64,000 nucleotides of DNA, taken from assembly GCA_963746465.1 (NCBI GenBank), contig CAVVAY010000005.1:1116001-1180000 (forward strand). Direction: 5' to 3'. This stretch comes from CAVVAY01 sp963746465. GTDB lineage: Bacteria; Actinomycetota; Actinomycetes; JACCUZ01. Below are positions 27,274-35,795 of this stretch, one piece after another. The notes beneath the pieces were generated by a model, which did not search any database, was not told the DNA's origin, and worked only from the letters and a program-made list of their open reading frames with translations. The position numbers and the translations under genes were made by a program. How positions within the stretch are numbered: the stretch's first letter is position 1; every line of letters begins with the position of its first letter.

Positions 27274-27840
27274 TCAGCGCCGGTAGCCGTTCGCGCGTGG
27301 GCAGACGTGCCCACCGGCGTCCAACGGTCCGCCGCAGAACGGGCACGGCGGCCGGCCGGCCGCCACCACGGCCTGCGCACGGGTCACGAACGCCCGGGCC
27401 GCCGCGCCGGTCAGCCGCACCCGCAGCAGCGGCGGCCCGTCGACGTCGTCGTCCTCGATCAGGGGCGGCTCGTCGTCCTCGGCATCCTCGGTGAGCGCCT
27501 GCGCCTCGATGACGACGCGTTCGTCGTCGCCGTCCCAGGCCAGCGCCATGGTCCCGACCCGGAACTCCTCCTCGATGGGGACGTCCAGCGGTGCGGAGTC
27601 GGCAGCCTCGGCGGGCGTGACGGCCGGGACCCCGGCCTCGCCGGCCGACCGGCGCACCACCTCGTCGAGCAGGGCGTCGACCCGCTCGGCGAGCACCGAC
27701 ACCTGTTGCTTCTCCAGGGCCACGCTGGTCGTCCGGCCGCCCCCGCGGGCCTGCAGGAAGAAGGTGCGCTGCCCGGGCTCGCCGACGGTGCCCGCCACGA
27801 AGCGCTCGGGCGGGTCGTACTCGAACACGATGCGCGCCAT
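27274..27840 (-). CDS. DUF3090 family protein with C-terminal zinc ribbon
   Basis: This 188-residue actinobacterial protein starts MARIVFEYDPPERFVAGTVG. Its middle part carries FFLQARGGGRTTSVALEKQQV (family core, residues about 27-47), a long acidic stretch rich in Glu/Asp near 125-145, and a C-terminal CPFCGGPLDAGGHVCPRANG zinc ribbon. The function is unknown. It is a constant neighbour of the SCO1664-family and histidine-phosphatase genes. TAGGGT, 7 nt before the ATG at 27840, indicates a leaderless message. Confidence 0.9.
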   Translation of the reverse strand: MARIVFEYDPPERFVAGTVGEPGQRTFFLQARGGGRTTSVALEKQQVSVLAERVDALLDEVVRRSAGEAGVPAVTPAEAADSAPLDVPIEEEFRVGTMALAWDGDDERVVIEAQALTEDAEDDEPPLIEDDDVDGPPLLRVRLTGAAARAFVTRAQAVVAAGRPPCPFCGGPLDAGGHVCPRANGYRR

Positions 27841-27847
27841 GGCTGGA

Positions 27848-27853
27848 ACCCTA
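27848..27853 (-). promoter_or_regulatory. Leaderless -10 box of the DUF3090 gene
   Basis: TAGGGT on the minus strand, 7 nt before the ATG, in the 29-bp gap after the phosphatase gene. Confidence 0.45.
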
Positions 27854-27869
27854 TGTCGTGGCGAGCGCC

Positions 27870-28574
27870 CTAGGACGCGGTGCCCGCGCCGCCGCCGACG
27901 GCTGCGTCGGAGCTGGCGGAGCGCCGCCGGCCGGTGCGCTTCTTGCGGGGCACCAGGAAGCCGAGATCGCCCCCGACGTCGTTGCACCGGACGACGAACG
28001 GCCGCAGCGATGTGTAGGTCACGACGCTGACCGAGGCCGGGTCGACGACCAGTCGCTGGAACTGGTCGAGGTGCATCCCGAGCGCGTCCGCGAGCACCGC
28101 CTTGATGACGTCACCGTGCGAGACGACGGCGTACACCGCGTCCTCGCCGAGCCGGACGTTCCACTCCCGGACCGCGTCGACCGCGCGGTCCTGCATGCCG
28201 CGCATCGACTCGCCGCCCTCCCCGGGGAAGGTCATCGCCGACGGGTGCGACTGGACGACCTTCCACAACGGGTCCTTGGCGAGCTTCTTCAACTCGCCAC
28301 CGGTCCAGTCGCCGTAGCGGACCTCACCGACCCGCTCGTCGACCTGCCGGTCGACCGGGTCGTGGCCCGCAAGCATCAGGTCGGCGGTCTCGAGGCAGCG
28401 CTGCAGCGGGCTGGTGACGACCGCGGCGAGGGGCACGGCGGACAGCCGGGCAGCCAGCGCCGTCACCTCCGCGCGGCCCACGTCGTCCAGCCCGACCCCC
28501 TCGGTCCAGCCGGCGAGCACGCCTGCACCGTTGGCGGTGGTGCGGCCGTGGCGGACGAGCAGCACGGTGGTCAC
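27870..28574 (-). CDS. MSMEG_4193-type histidine phosphatase superfamily protein
   Basis: This 234-residue protein has the phosphoglycerate-mutase fold. The catalytic RHG motif is LLVRHGRTTANG (residues 5-16), the second arginine lies in TSPLQRCLETA near 62, and the late His lies in VVSHGDVIKAVLA near 155. The C-terminus (about 215-234) is a basic then Gly/Ala-rich tail. The mycobacterial relative has weak phosphatase activity, and its substrate is unknown. A GTG at 28574 has TAGAGT 8 nt upstream. It diverges from corA with a 33-bp gap and heads the block with DUF3090 and the SCO1664-family gene. Confidence 0.9.
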   Translation of the reverse strand: MTTVLLVRHGRTTANGAGVLAGWTEGVGLDDVGRAEVTALAARLSAVPLAAVVTSPLQRCLETADLMLAGHDPVDRQVDERVGEVRYGDWTGGELKKLAKDPLWKVVQSHPSAMTFPGEGGESMRGMQDRAVDAVREWNVRLGEDAVYAVVSHGDVIKAVLADALGMHLDQFQRLVVDPASVSVVTYTSLRPFVVRCNDVGGDLGFLVPRKKRTGRRRSASSDAAVGGGAGTAS

Positions 28575-28582
28575 GCCGGGAA

Positions 28583-28588
28583 ACTCTA
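28583..28588 (-). promoter_or_regulatory. Leaderless -10 box of the histidine phosphatase gene
   Basis: TAGAGT on the minus strand, 8 nt before the GTG start, back to back with the corA box. Confidence 0.45.
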
Positions 28589-28595
28589 CGGGGAC

Positions 28596-28601
28596 CACAA
28601 T
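28596..28601 (+). promoter_or_regulatory. Possible leaderless -10 box of corA
   Basis: CACAAT, 6 nt before the GTG at 28608. The first base departs from TANNNT; position and spacing fit. Confidence 0.35.
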
Positions 28602-28607
28602 GACGAG

Positions 28608-29582
28608 GTGATCGTCGACTGCGCCCTCTACCACCACGGTGTGCGCGAGGTCTCGCCCGAGGACTTCTCCGACGCCCTGCAGACCGCCCGGGCCCAGGGG
28701 TCGAGCTTCGTCTGGGTGGGACTGCACGACCCGACGGAGGCGGAGCTGGCCAAGGTCGCCGCCGAGTTCTCGCTGCACAAGCTGGCGGTGGAGGACGCCC
28801 TGACCACGCACCAGAGGCCCAAGCTCGAGGAGTACGACGACAGCCTGTTCGTCGTGCTCAAGACGGTGCGCTACGACGAGGACACCCAGCAGATCGAGCT
28901 CGGCGACGTGATGCTTTTCGTCGGCGACTCGTTCGTCGTGACCGTGCGGCACGGGAAGGGCCGCGCACTGGCGGACCTCCGCAAACGGCTGGAGACGCAG
29001 CAGGAGATCCTCGACTGCGGCCCGTCCGCCGTCCTCTATGCGATCGCGGACAAGATCGTGGACGACTACTCCACCATCGCGCTCGCGGTCGAGGAGGACA
29101 TCGAGGAGGTCGAGCAGCAGGTCTTCTCCCCCTCTCGCAACACCTCCGCCGGCCGCATCTACAACCTCAAGCGAGAGGTCATCGAGTTCCGCCGGGCCGT
29201 GCTCCCGCTGGTCACGCCGCTGGGTCAGCTCGCCAGTGGGAAGGTGCCCCACGTCGACACCCGGATGCAGCCCTTCTTCCGGGACATCGCCGACCACGTC
29301 GTGCGGGCCAGCGAGCTGATCGAGAGCTTCGACAGTCTGCTCAGCTCGGTGCTCAACGCCAACCTGGCTCAGGTCGGGGTGCAGCAGAACGAGGACATGC
29401 GCCGGATCTCCGCCTGGGTGGCGATCGCGGCGGTCCCGACGGCGATCGCGGGCATCTACGGGATGAACTTCGACCACATGCCCGAGCTGGGCTGGCGGTA
29501 CGGCTACCCGGCGGCGCTGTTGCTGATGGCGACGATCTGCCTCATGCTGTTCCGGGGCTTCAAGCGAAGCGGCTGGCTCTGA
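28608..29582 (+). CDS. corA: Magnesium/cobalt transporter CorA
   Basis: This 324-residue channel is expected to work as a pentamer. The cytoplasmic part (1-260) is alpha/beta with long helices. Two C-terminal membrane helices follow, the first ending in the selectivity motif YGMNF near residue 284, with the loop DHMPELG. The short basic end FKRSGWL faces the cytoplasm. It provides Mg2+ uptake. The GTG at 28608 has no Shine-Dalgarno, and CACAAT lies 6 nt upstream. Confidence 0.94.
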   Translation: MIVDCALYHHGVREVSPEDFSDALQTARAQGSSFVWVGLHDPTEAELAKVAAEFSLHKLAVEDALTTHQRPKLEEYDDSLFVVLKTVRYDEDTQQIELGDVMLFVGDSFVVTVRHGKGRALADLRKRLETQQEILDCGPSAVLYAIADKIVDDYSTIALAVEEDIEEVEQQVFSPSRNTSAGRIYNLKREVIEFRRAVLPLVTPLGQLASGKVPHVDTRMQPFFRDIADHVVRASELIESFDSLLSSVLNANLAQVGVQQNEDMRRISAWVAIAAVPTAIAGIYGMNFDHMPELGWRYGYPAALLLMATICLMLFRGFKRSGWL

Positions 29583-29595
29583 CAGGTTGAGCCAG

Positions 29596-29633
29596 CCGGG
29601 TGGTTCGCCCGGTTCCGACCTGTTTGAGGTCGG
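29596..29633 (+). terminator. Two hairpins after corA
   Basis: CCGGG/CCCGG (29596-29600 with 29608-29612) and the 7-bp stem CCGACCT/AGGTCGG (29615-29621 with 29627-29633, 5-nt loop) follow the corA stop within 50 bp. The rest of the 155-bp gap to the M23 gene holds nothing that I recognise. Confidence 0.5.
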
Positions 29634-29737
29634 CGATCTGTGGCATTCCGCTACCCGTCGAGCGTCAAGCGGGCCACCATGGTCCGTGGGGGAAGACGCG
29701 CGCGGCGCGTGATCCGGGTCAACAGGTGGGGAAGCAG

Positions 29738-31153
29738 ATGCGTGCGGTGCCGATGCGGCCTGCCGCGGCGACGGCCGTGGCGCTGGCTGCCGCCGTCGCA
29801 CTGCTGCTCGCCCCTGGCCTGCCCGCGTCGGCGGCCGACCCCAGCCCCAGCCCGTCGCCGTCGGCCAGCGGCGGGACCGGGGACAAGAAGGGCGACCCGA
29901 GCGCGGCCGCCACCCGCCGGCAGCAGCGCGCCGACGCCGAGGCGCGTGCCGCCGCCGCGGCGAAGCTCGCCGAGGCGAAGCAGGAGCAGGCCGAGCAGGA
30001 CGCCCACGAGGCAGCCGCCCTGGTGGCCGCGTCAAAGGCGCTGGCCGAGGCCAAGGCCGACCTCGTCGTGGCCCAGCAGGCGCTCAAGACGGCCCGCGCC
30101 GATCTGCTCGCCGCCGAGGCGGCCGACGAGGCCGCGCAGGCCGAGCTGAACGCCGCCGTCCTCGCCGAGCAACGAGCGACCCGCGACCTGTCCGCCGTCG
30201 AGACGCGGATCGAGGTGCGCGAGCGTGACCTCGGCCGGCTGGCCCGCGCGGCCTACCAGACCAACGGCGCCATGGGCGAGTGGGCGATCGTCCTGGCGTC
30301 GACCACGCCGAACCAGCTCGCCGACCGGCTGGCCTTCCTGCAGAGCGTGGGCAGTGCCGGCAACTCGGTGCTGGCCAAGCTGCGCGAGGACCGGGCCGAC
30401 CTGGTCAATGCCCAGGCGACCCTGACCGCGGCGCGCCACCGGCAGGAGGAGGCGCGGGCCGCTGCCGCCATCGCCCTCACCGCCGTGAGCAGCAAGGCGA
30501 TGATGGCCCGGGCTGCCGAGAAGCAGGTGAACGCGGTCGTCGTGGCCCGCGAGGCCGCGTTCGAGGAGGCCAAGAAGGCGGCCCTCGAGGACCGCCGGCA
30601 GTACCAGGAGCTGGTGGCGTACTCCGGCGCCCTGGGCAGCCGGATCGTCGACCTCGCAGCCCAGCTGGCCAAGGGCCCCCACCCGCCCAAGGGCACCGGG
30701 GAGATGGTCCGGCCCGGCACGGGTGAGGTGACCTCGCCGTTCGGCCCGCGCTTCCACCCGATCCTGCACTACGTGAAGGTGCACACCGGGACGGACCTCA
30801 GCGTGGGTGACGGCATCGTCTACGCGGCCGACGACGGCGTGGTGCTCTTCACCGAGTTCAACACCGCCTACGGGAACATGACCGTGATCGACCACGGCAA
30901 GATCGGCGGGCTGCGGATGACCACGCTGTACGCCCACCAGGCCGCTGTCGGGGTCGAGCCCGGTGACCGGGTGACCAAGGGGCAGGCGATCGGCGTGATC
31001 GGCTCGACGGGGTACGCGACGGGCCCGCACCTGCACTTCGAGGTGCGGATCGACGGCGAGCCGCTGGACCCGGCTCCGTTCCTCGACAAGGCCGGACTGC
31101 CGACTGCGCTGGCCGGCGCGAGCGCGTCCCGGCGCGGCTCGACCGTGACCTGA
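29738..31153 (+). CDS. Secreted M23 family metallopeptidase, first of a tandem pair
   Basis: This 471-residue secreted peptidoglycan peptidase starts with a signal peptide (about 1-33, ending ASA-AD). A Pro/Ser linker and a long Ala/Glu-rich coiled coil (about 60-310) follow, resembling the EnvC/NlpD-type regulators. The C-terminal LytM domain (about 325-450) has zinc ligands H349 and D353 (HTGTD) and H431/H433 (GPHLHFEV), so it may be catalytically active. The ATG at 29738 has a purine-rich GGTGGGGA upstream; another ATG five codons later is possible. It is followed after 48 bp by a paralogue. Confidence 0.9.
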   Translation: MRAVPMRPAAATAVALAAAVALLLAPGLPASAADPSPSPSPSASGGTGDKKGDPSAAATRRQQRADAEARAAAAAKLAEAKQEQAEQDAHEAAALVAASKALAEAKADLVVAQQALKTARADLLAAEAADEAAQAELNAAVLAEQRATRDLSAVETRIEVRERDLGRLARAAYQTNGAMGEWAIVLASTTPNQLADRLAFLQSVGSAGNSVLAKLREDRADLVNAQATLTAARHRQEEARAAAAIALTAVSSKAMMARAAEKQVNAVVVAREAAFEEAKKAALEDRRQYQELVAYSGALGSRIVDLAAQLAKGPHPPKGTGEMVRPGTGEVTSPFGPRFHPILHYVKVHTGTDLSVGDGIVYAADDGVVLFTEFNTAYGNMTVIDHGKIGGLRMTTLYAHQAAVGVEPGDRVTKGQAIGVIGSTGYATGPHLHFEVRIDGEPLDPAPFLDKAGLPTALAGASASRRGSTVT

Positions 31154-31201
31154 GGGGCGCCTGCTCGTTTGTCACGGTGACCCCGTGGCAAAGGAGAGAG
31201 C

Positions 31202-32581
31202 ATGCGTCCGCCCCGTACCGCGCTCGTGGCGGCCGCCGCTGCCGCCCTTGCGGCTGCCGCCGCTGTGGCCGGTACGGGCAGCGCCCAGGCTGATCTCACC
31301 GTCCCGTTGCCCAGTGTCACCGCGCTGCCCTCGGTCTCGGTCCCGCCGGTGCCGCTCCCGACTCCCTCGGTCCCCGTGCCGCCAGTCCCCACGCCCACGC
31401 TGCCCGGCACTCCCACGCTGCCCGGGACCCCCACGGTCCCCGGTGGGGGCGCCGGCGGTGGCGGGGGCACCGGCCCAGGCGGCGGCTCCGGCGGGACCGG
31501 TGCCAGCGCACCCGGCGGCGTCTCCGCTGCTCCCGGTGCGGCGACGGCCGCGACGCGGGCCGCCCGCAAGAAGGCCGCCAAGGCCAAGGTCGACGCCACC
31601 CCGCTGGTCGCCGGCACGGCGGCAGCCGACGACGTCGTGGACGACGAGTCCAGTCCCGAGCTCTACAGCGCCAGCCAGTCTTTCCTCGCCGCCGACCAGG
31701 GCATCGCCGAGATCGCTCGGCAGAAGCAGGTGATGGCCCGGCTCAGGCAGGACGCCACCGAGACCGCACAGCTCTACCGGGCGATGGGGTACGACGTGGC
31801 CGGGGCGCAGCGCGTCGCCACCGGATGGCACCAGCGCTACGACGCCCTCCGCTCCGACACCGCGGCGGACGAGAGCCGGCTGGTCGAGGACAGCGCCACC
31901 CGCGCCGACGAGCGCCTCGGCGAGCTCGTCGTCGGACGCGAGCTGGTCAAGGCGGACTTCGAGCGGATCGCCGCCCGGTACGCCGAGGCGAAGAAGGCGC
32001 TCGCCGACGCCAAGGCCCGGCTGACCGCGCTGGCCGCCGACCGGTCGACGGCACTCACCGCGATGCAGGCCGCGAGTAGCGGAGACATCGCGCTCAACCA
32101 GGCCCGGATGGTCGAGTCGGGACAGCTCGGCGCCCAGATCGAGGGCCTGTCCGCACAGCTGGCGCGCCGGGGCGACACGGTGCAAGGGACCGGGTCGTTC
32201 TCGCACCCACTGGCGGGCGTCATCACCTCACCGTTCGGCATGCGCTTCCACCCGATCCTGCACTACACGAAGCTGCACACCGGCACCGACTTCGCCGGCA
32301 GCTCGGTCATCCACGCCGCCGACGACGGCCGCGTGATCATGACGCTGCTCAGCTCGGCGTACGGCAACTTCACCGTCATCGACCACGGCATCGTCGACGG
32401 CAAGCACGTCACGACCGCGTACGCCCACCAGGCCCGGTTCCTGGTCCGGCAGGGGCAGGTCGTGCACAAGGGCGACCCGATCGGCATCGTCGGAGCGACC
32501 GGGTACGCGACCGGCCCGCACCTGCACTTCGAGGTGCGCGAGAACGGCACCGTGGTCGACCCGATGCGCTTCCTGCGCTGA
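31202..32581 (+). CDS. Secreted M23 family metallopeptidase, second of a tandem pair
   Basis: This is a 459-residue paralogue of the preceding gene. The signal peptide (1-30) ends AQA. A Pro/Thr/Val linker with repeated LPGTPT units and a Gly-rich patch (about 60-105) follow, then a charged helical region (about 145-315) and the LytM domain with H359, D363, H440 and H442, a full metal set. The Pro/Thr linker looks wall-spanning. GGAGAG lies just before the ATG. Its domain is close to that of the upstream paralogue, while the N-terminal parts differ entirely. It probably cleaves peptide crosslinks in the wall during growth. Confidence 0.9.
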   Translation: MRPPRTALVAAAAAALAAAAAVAGTGSAQADLTVPLPSVTALPSVSVPPVPLPTPSVPVPPVPTPTLPGTPTLPGTPTVPGGGAGGGGGTGPGGGSGGTGASAPGGVSAAPGAATAATRAARKKAAKAKVDATPLVAGTAAADDVVDDESSPELYSASQSFLAADQGIAEIARQKQVMARLRQDATETAQLYRAMGYDVAGAQRVATGWHQRYDALRSDTAADESRLVEDSATRADERLGELVVGRELVKADFERIAARYAEAKKALADAKARLTALAADRSTALTAMQAASSGDIALNQARMVESGQLGAQIEGLSAQLARRGDTVQGTGSFSHPLAGVITSPFGMRFHPILHYTKLHTGTDFAGSSVIHAADDGRVIMTLLSSAYGNFTVIDHGIVDGKHVTTAYAHQARFLVRQGQVVHKGDPIGIVGATGYATGPHLHFEVRENGTVVDPMRFLR

Positions 32582-32597
32582 CGGGTGCGGCTCCGGC

Positions 32598-33434
32598 TCA
32601 GGTGGCCGAGATGACGCCCGTGGCCAGCAGCGCGACCAGGGCTGCGCCGAGCGCGACCCGGTAGGGCACGAACAGCGTGATCGGGTGCCCGGCGACGAAG
32701 CGCAGCAGCCAGGCGATCGTGGCGTAGGCCACCGCGAACGACACGGCGGTGCCGACCAGCAGGGCGCCGACCGGGACCGACTCGCGCACCGCGTCCTTGA
32801 GCTCGTAGAGCCCGGCGCCGACCAGGGCGGGGATGGACAGGAAGAAGGACAGCCGAGTCGCGGCGACCCGGTCCAGGCCGCGGAACAGGCCGGCGCTGAT
32901 GGTGGCGCCGGAGCGGGAGATGCCGGGGACGAGCGCGATGCACTGCACCAGCCCGATCACCAGAGCGTCGGTCAGGGTGATCGAGCGCTCCGGGCGGGCC
33001 TGGGTGGCCCGCCGCTCGGCGTAGACCATCACCGCGCTCCAGGCCAGCAGCGCCACCGCGACCACCCACAGGCTGCGCAACGAACCGGAGATGAGGTCGC
33101 GCAGCAGGAAGCCGATGACGGCGATGGGCAGGCTCCCCCAGATCACGAACCAGCCGAAGCGGTAGTCGAAGTCGCCGCGCACCTCCGGGCGGTACAAGCC
33201 GCGGACCCAGGCCTTGACGATCCGGGAGATGTCGCGGGCGAAGTAGACGAGCACCGCGGCGATCGCACCGGTCTGGATGATCGCGGTGAACGCCGTGACG
33301 CCCTTGTCGTCGATCGGCAGGTCGAGCATCTTCTCGACGATGGTGAGGTGGCCGGTGCTGGACACCGGCAGGAACTCGGTGAGTCCCTCGACGACGCCGA
33401 GCACCACGGCGTCGAGGATCGAGATGTCGGTCAC
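32598..33434 (-). CDS. uppP: Undecaprenyl-diphosphatase
   Basis: This 278-residue integral membrane enzyme recycles undecaprenyl diphosphate to the monophosphate lipid carrier for wall synthesis. The motifs EGLTEFLPVSSTGHL (about 16-30) and PGISRSGATISAGL (about 168-181) hold the catalytic Glu and Arg/Ser residues. Eight membrane segments are visible. It starts with GTG 5 bp after the LLM gene stop, so both are likely co-transcribed. The position after the M23 pair fits a wall-biogenesis neighbourhood. Confidence 0.95.
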   Translation of the reverse strand: MTDISILDAVVLGVVEGLTEFLPVSSTGHLTIVEKMLDLPIDDKGVTAFTAIIQTGAIAAVLVYFARDISRIVKAWVRGLYRPEVRGDFDYRFGWFVIWGSLPIAVIGFLLRDLISGSLRSLWVVAVALLAWSAVMVYAERRATQARPERSITLTDALVIGLVQCIALVPGISRSGATISAGLFRGLDRVAATRLSFFLSIPALVGAGLYELKDAVRESVPVGALLVGTAVSFAVAYATIAWLLRFVAGHPITLFVPYRVALGAALVALLATGVISAT

Positions 33435-33439
33435 CGGCG

Positions 33440-34489
33440 CTACTCCCCCAGCCCGGACTCGTCGAGCACCTCAGCCAGGGTTCGCAGGGCGCCGACGCGG
33501 TCGTCGAGCGACCCGGCGTACGCCGCGACCGACAGGGTCGTCACACCTGCCTCGGCGTACGCCGAGAGCCGGTCCCGGATGCGTTCACGCGGCCCGATCA
33601 ACGACGTGCGGTCGATGAACTCGAAGGGGACGGCCTCGGCGGCGTCCCGGTGCTGGCGGCTCAGGTAGAGGTCCTGCACCTTCGCCGCGGCCTCCTCGTA
33701 GCCCATCGAGACCGCGAGCCGGTTGTAGAAGTTCTGCTCGCGACTGCCCATGCCGCCGATGTAGAGCGCGGCGTAGTGGCGCAACGGCTCGGCGCAGGCC
33801 TCGACGTCGGCACCCACGACGACCGGCACGGTCGGCACGACGTCGAAGCCGGCGAGGTCCTTGCCGACCCGTGCCCGGCCGGCCGAGACGTGACCGAGCA
33901 GCTCGCCGGCGTGCTCGGGTGCGAAGAAGATGGCCAGCCAGCCGTCGGCGATCTCGCCGGTGAGCTCGAGGTTCTTCGGGCCGATCGACGCGAGGTAGAC
34001 CGGGATGTCGTCCCGCGCCGGGTGCACGGTCAGCCGCAGTGCCTTGCCGGGGCCGTCGGGCAGGGGCAGCGTCCAGAACGTCCCCTCGTGGCGCACCGTC
34101 TCGCGGGCCAGCGCCATCCGGACGATCTCGACGTACTCCCGGGTCCGGGCCAGCGGCTTGTCGAACCGCACGCCGTGCCATCCCTCCGACACCTGCGGGC
34201 CCGAGACGCCGAGACCGAGCCGGAACCGCCCGCCCGACAGGCTGTCCAGCGTCGCCGCGGTCATCGCGGTCATCGCCGGGCTACGGGCCGGGATCTGGAA
34301 GACGGCCGAGCCGATGTCGATCCGCTCGGTCTGGGCGCCGACCCAGGACAGCACCGTGGCGGCGTCCGAGCCGTAGGCCTCGGCCGCCCAGGCCGAGCTG
34401 TAGCCCAGCCGGTCGGCCTCCTGGGCCAGCACGAGGTTGTCCTTGTCGTTGCCGGCACCCCAGTAGCCGAGGTTCACACCCAGTCGCAT
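33440..34489 (-). CDS. LLM class F420-dependent oxidoreductase
   Basis: This 349-residue luciferase-like monooxygenase-fold enzyme begins MRLGVNLGYWGAGND and has GGRFRLGLGVSGPQVSEGWH near residue 90, typical of F420-binding members. The substrate is not known; the family handles methylene-tetrahydromethanopterin, alkanesulfonates and many redox compounds. The ATG at 34489 has TAGGGT 8 nt upstream. The open frame beyond it lies antisense to the aldo/keto reductase gene. It sits upstream of uppP with a 5-bp gap. Confidence 0.92.
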   Translation of the reverse strand: MRLGVNLGYWGAGNDKDNLVLAQEADRLGYSSAWAAEAYGSDAATVLSWVGAQTERIDIGSAVFQIPARSPAMTAMTAATLDSLSGGRFRLGLGVSGPQVSEGWHGVRFDKPLARTREYVEIVRMALARETVRHEGTFWTLPLPDGPGKALRLTVHPARDDIPVYLASIGPKNLELTGEIADGWLAIFFAPEHAGELLGHVSAGRARVGKDLAGFDVVPTVPVVVGADVEACAEPLRHYAALYIGGMGSREQNFYNRLAVSMGYEEAAAKVQDLYLSRQHRDAAEAVPFEFIDRTSLIGPRERIRDRLSAYAEAGVTTLSVAAYAGSLDDRVGALRTLAEVLDESGLGE

Positions 34490-34497
34490 GAGTGGCG

Positions 34498-34503
34498 ACC
34501 CTA
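34498..34503 (-). promoter_or_regulatory. Leaderless -10 box of the LLM gene
   Basis: TAGGGT on the minus strand, 8 nt before the ATG. Confidence 0.45.
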
Positions 34504-34565
34504 GCGAGGGAGTGTGCACCGCACCCGACCGGCGTGGGTCGGCGCGGACCCGGGTGGGACGTCGG

Positions 34566-34571
34566 TAGGTT
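34566..34571 (+). promoter_or_regulatory. Leaderless -10 box of the aldo/keto reductase gene
   Basis: TAGGTT, 7 nt before the ATG at 34579, which selects this start over an upstream in-frame one. Confidence 0.45.
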
Positions 34572-34578
34572 GCCGCCC

Positions 34579-35547
34579 ATGGAGCAGCGCAGGCTCGGGC
34601 GGTCGGGGCTGAAGGTGAGCCGCCTCGCACTCGGCACGATGACCTGGGGCCGCGACACCGACGAGCACGAGGCGGCCGACCAGCTGAAGGCCTTCCTGGA
34701 GGCCGGCGGCACCCTGCTGGACACGGCAGCGGGCTACGGCGACGGCGAGTCCGAGCGGGTGATCGGCGGCCTGCTCGGTTCGGTGGTCGACCGCGAGGAG
34801 GTCGTGCTCGCGACCAAGGCCGGCATCTCCCGGCGTACCGGCGAGCGGGTCGTCGACACCTCGCGCAAGGCCCTGCTCGACGCGCTCGACGGGTCGCTGC
34901 AGCGGTTGGGCACCGACCACGTCGACCTGTGGCAGGTGCATGCGTGGAGCGAGGACACCGAGCTGGAGGAGACGCTGTCGGCCGTCGACCACGCGGTCGC
35001 GACCGGTCGCGCGCGGTACGCCGGCATCTCGAACTACACCGGCTGGCAGACCGGTCGGGCGGTGACCCTGCAGCGGGTCGTGCCCGGCCGGGCGCCGCTG
35101 GTCTCGACCCAGATGGAGTACTCGCTGCTGCAGCGTGGCATCGAGCGCGAGGTGCTGCCGGCTGCGGCGGCCCTCGGCCTCGGGGTGCTGCCGTGGTCGC
35201 CGCTGGGCGCCGGCGTGCTGACCGGCAAGTACCGCTCGGGGACACCGTCGGACTCCCGAGCCGCGTCGCCGCACTTCGCCCGGTTCATCGAGCGGTTCCT
35301 CGACGAGCGCAGCCGGGGGATCGTGGACGCGGTCTGCACGGCGGCGGACGGTCTGGACGCCAGCCCGCTGGAGGTGGCCCTGGCCTGGGTGCGGGACGCG
35401 CCGGGGGTGACCGCACCCATCCTGGGCGCGCGGACAGCGGCCCAGCTACGCGGCTCGCTCACCTCCGAGCGGCTGACCCTGCCGACCGAGATCCGCGAGG
35501 CGCTGGACGAGGTCTCCGCGCCACCGACTGGCTATCCGGACCGCTGA
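34579..35547 (+). CDS. Aldo/keto reductase
   Basis: This 322-residue TIM-barrel NADPH oxidoreductase carries the catalytic tetrad: Asp and Tyr in LLDTAAGYGDGES (about 48-60), Lys in LATKAGI near 78 and His in WQVHAWSE near 118. The NADP-binding stretch ILGARTAAQL lies near 290. It reduces aldehydes or ketones of unknown identity and belongs to the YajO/YghZ-like bacterial group. It diverges from the LLM gene. Confidence 0.92.
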   Translation: MEQRRLGRSGLKVSRLALGTMTWGRDTDEHEAADQLKAFLEAGGTLLDTAAGYGDGESERVIGGLLGSVVDREEVVLATKAGISRRTGERVVDTSRKALLDALDGSLQRLGTDHVDLWQVHAWSEDTELEETLSAVDHAVATGRARYAGISNYTGWQTGRAVTLQRVVPGRAPLVSTQMEYSLLQRGIEREVLPAAAALGLGVLPWSPLGAGVLTGKYRSGTPSDSRAASPHFARFIERFLDERSRGIVDAVCTAADGLDASPLEVALAWVRDAPGVTAPILGARTAAQLRGSLTSERLTLPTEIREALDEVSAPPTGYPDR

Positions 35548-35581
35548 CCCTGGACGCCCTCGGTGGGTCACAATGGGCCCG

Positions 35582-35767
35582 ATGGCGGAGTGGGAGTACC
35601 AGCACCTCTACCTGCCGCGCGGGACGACCCGGGGCGCCGCGCGGCGGTTGCTCACGGACCACGCCGAGTACGGGCACTGGGAGCTGGCGCGGCTGCGGCT
35701 GTTCGCCGACGGCAGCAGGAAGGTCGTGCTGCGCCGCAAGGTGATCCGGGTCGTGCGCACGGCCTAG
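35582..35767 (+). CDS. DUF5703 family small protein
   Basis: The gene encodes 61 residues (MAEWEYQHLYLPRGTTRGAA at the start). It is basic, has no membrane segment and ends RKVVLRRKVIRVVRTA, typical of the actinobacterial DUF5703 family, whose function is unknown. The ATG at 35582 is preferred over one three codons upstream (35573) because CACAAT lies 7 nt before it and WEYQHL begins the family core. It lies between the aldo/keto reductase and the convergent M20 peptidase. Confidence 0.8.
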   Translation: MAEWEYQHLYLPRGTTRGAARRLLTDHAEYGHWELARLRLFADGSRKVVLRRKVIRVVRTA

Positions 35768-35795
35768 TCACCGCCCGCCCGGAGATGTCGCGGGC

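Noticed and set aside
29583..29737. A c-di-AMP riboswitch upstream of the M23 genes
   Set aside because: This gene class often has one in actinobacteria, but I could not match the conserved core in the 155-bp gap.
27870..30035. A 721-codon open frame on the minus strand across corA
   Set aside because: Only its 3' third encodes the histidine phosphatase, starting at the GTG at 28574. The rest is antisense to corA and the M23 gene, the usual effect of high GC.
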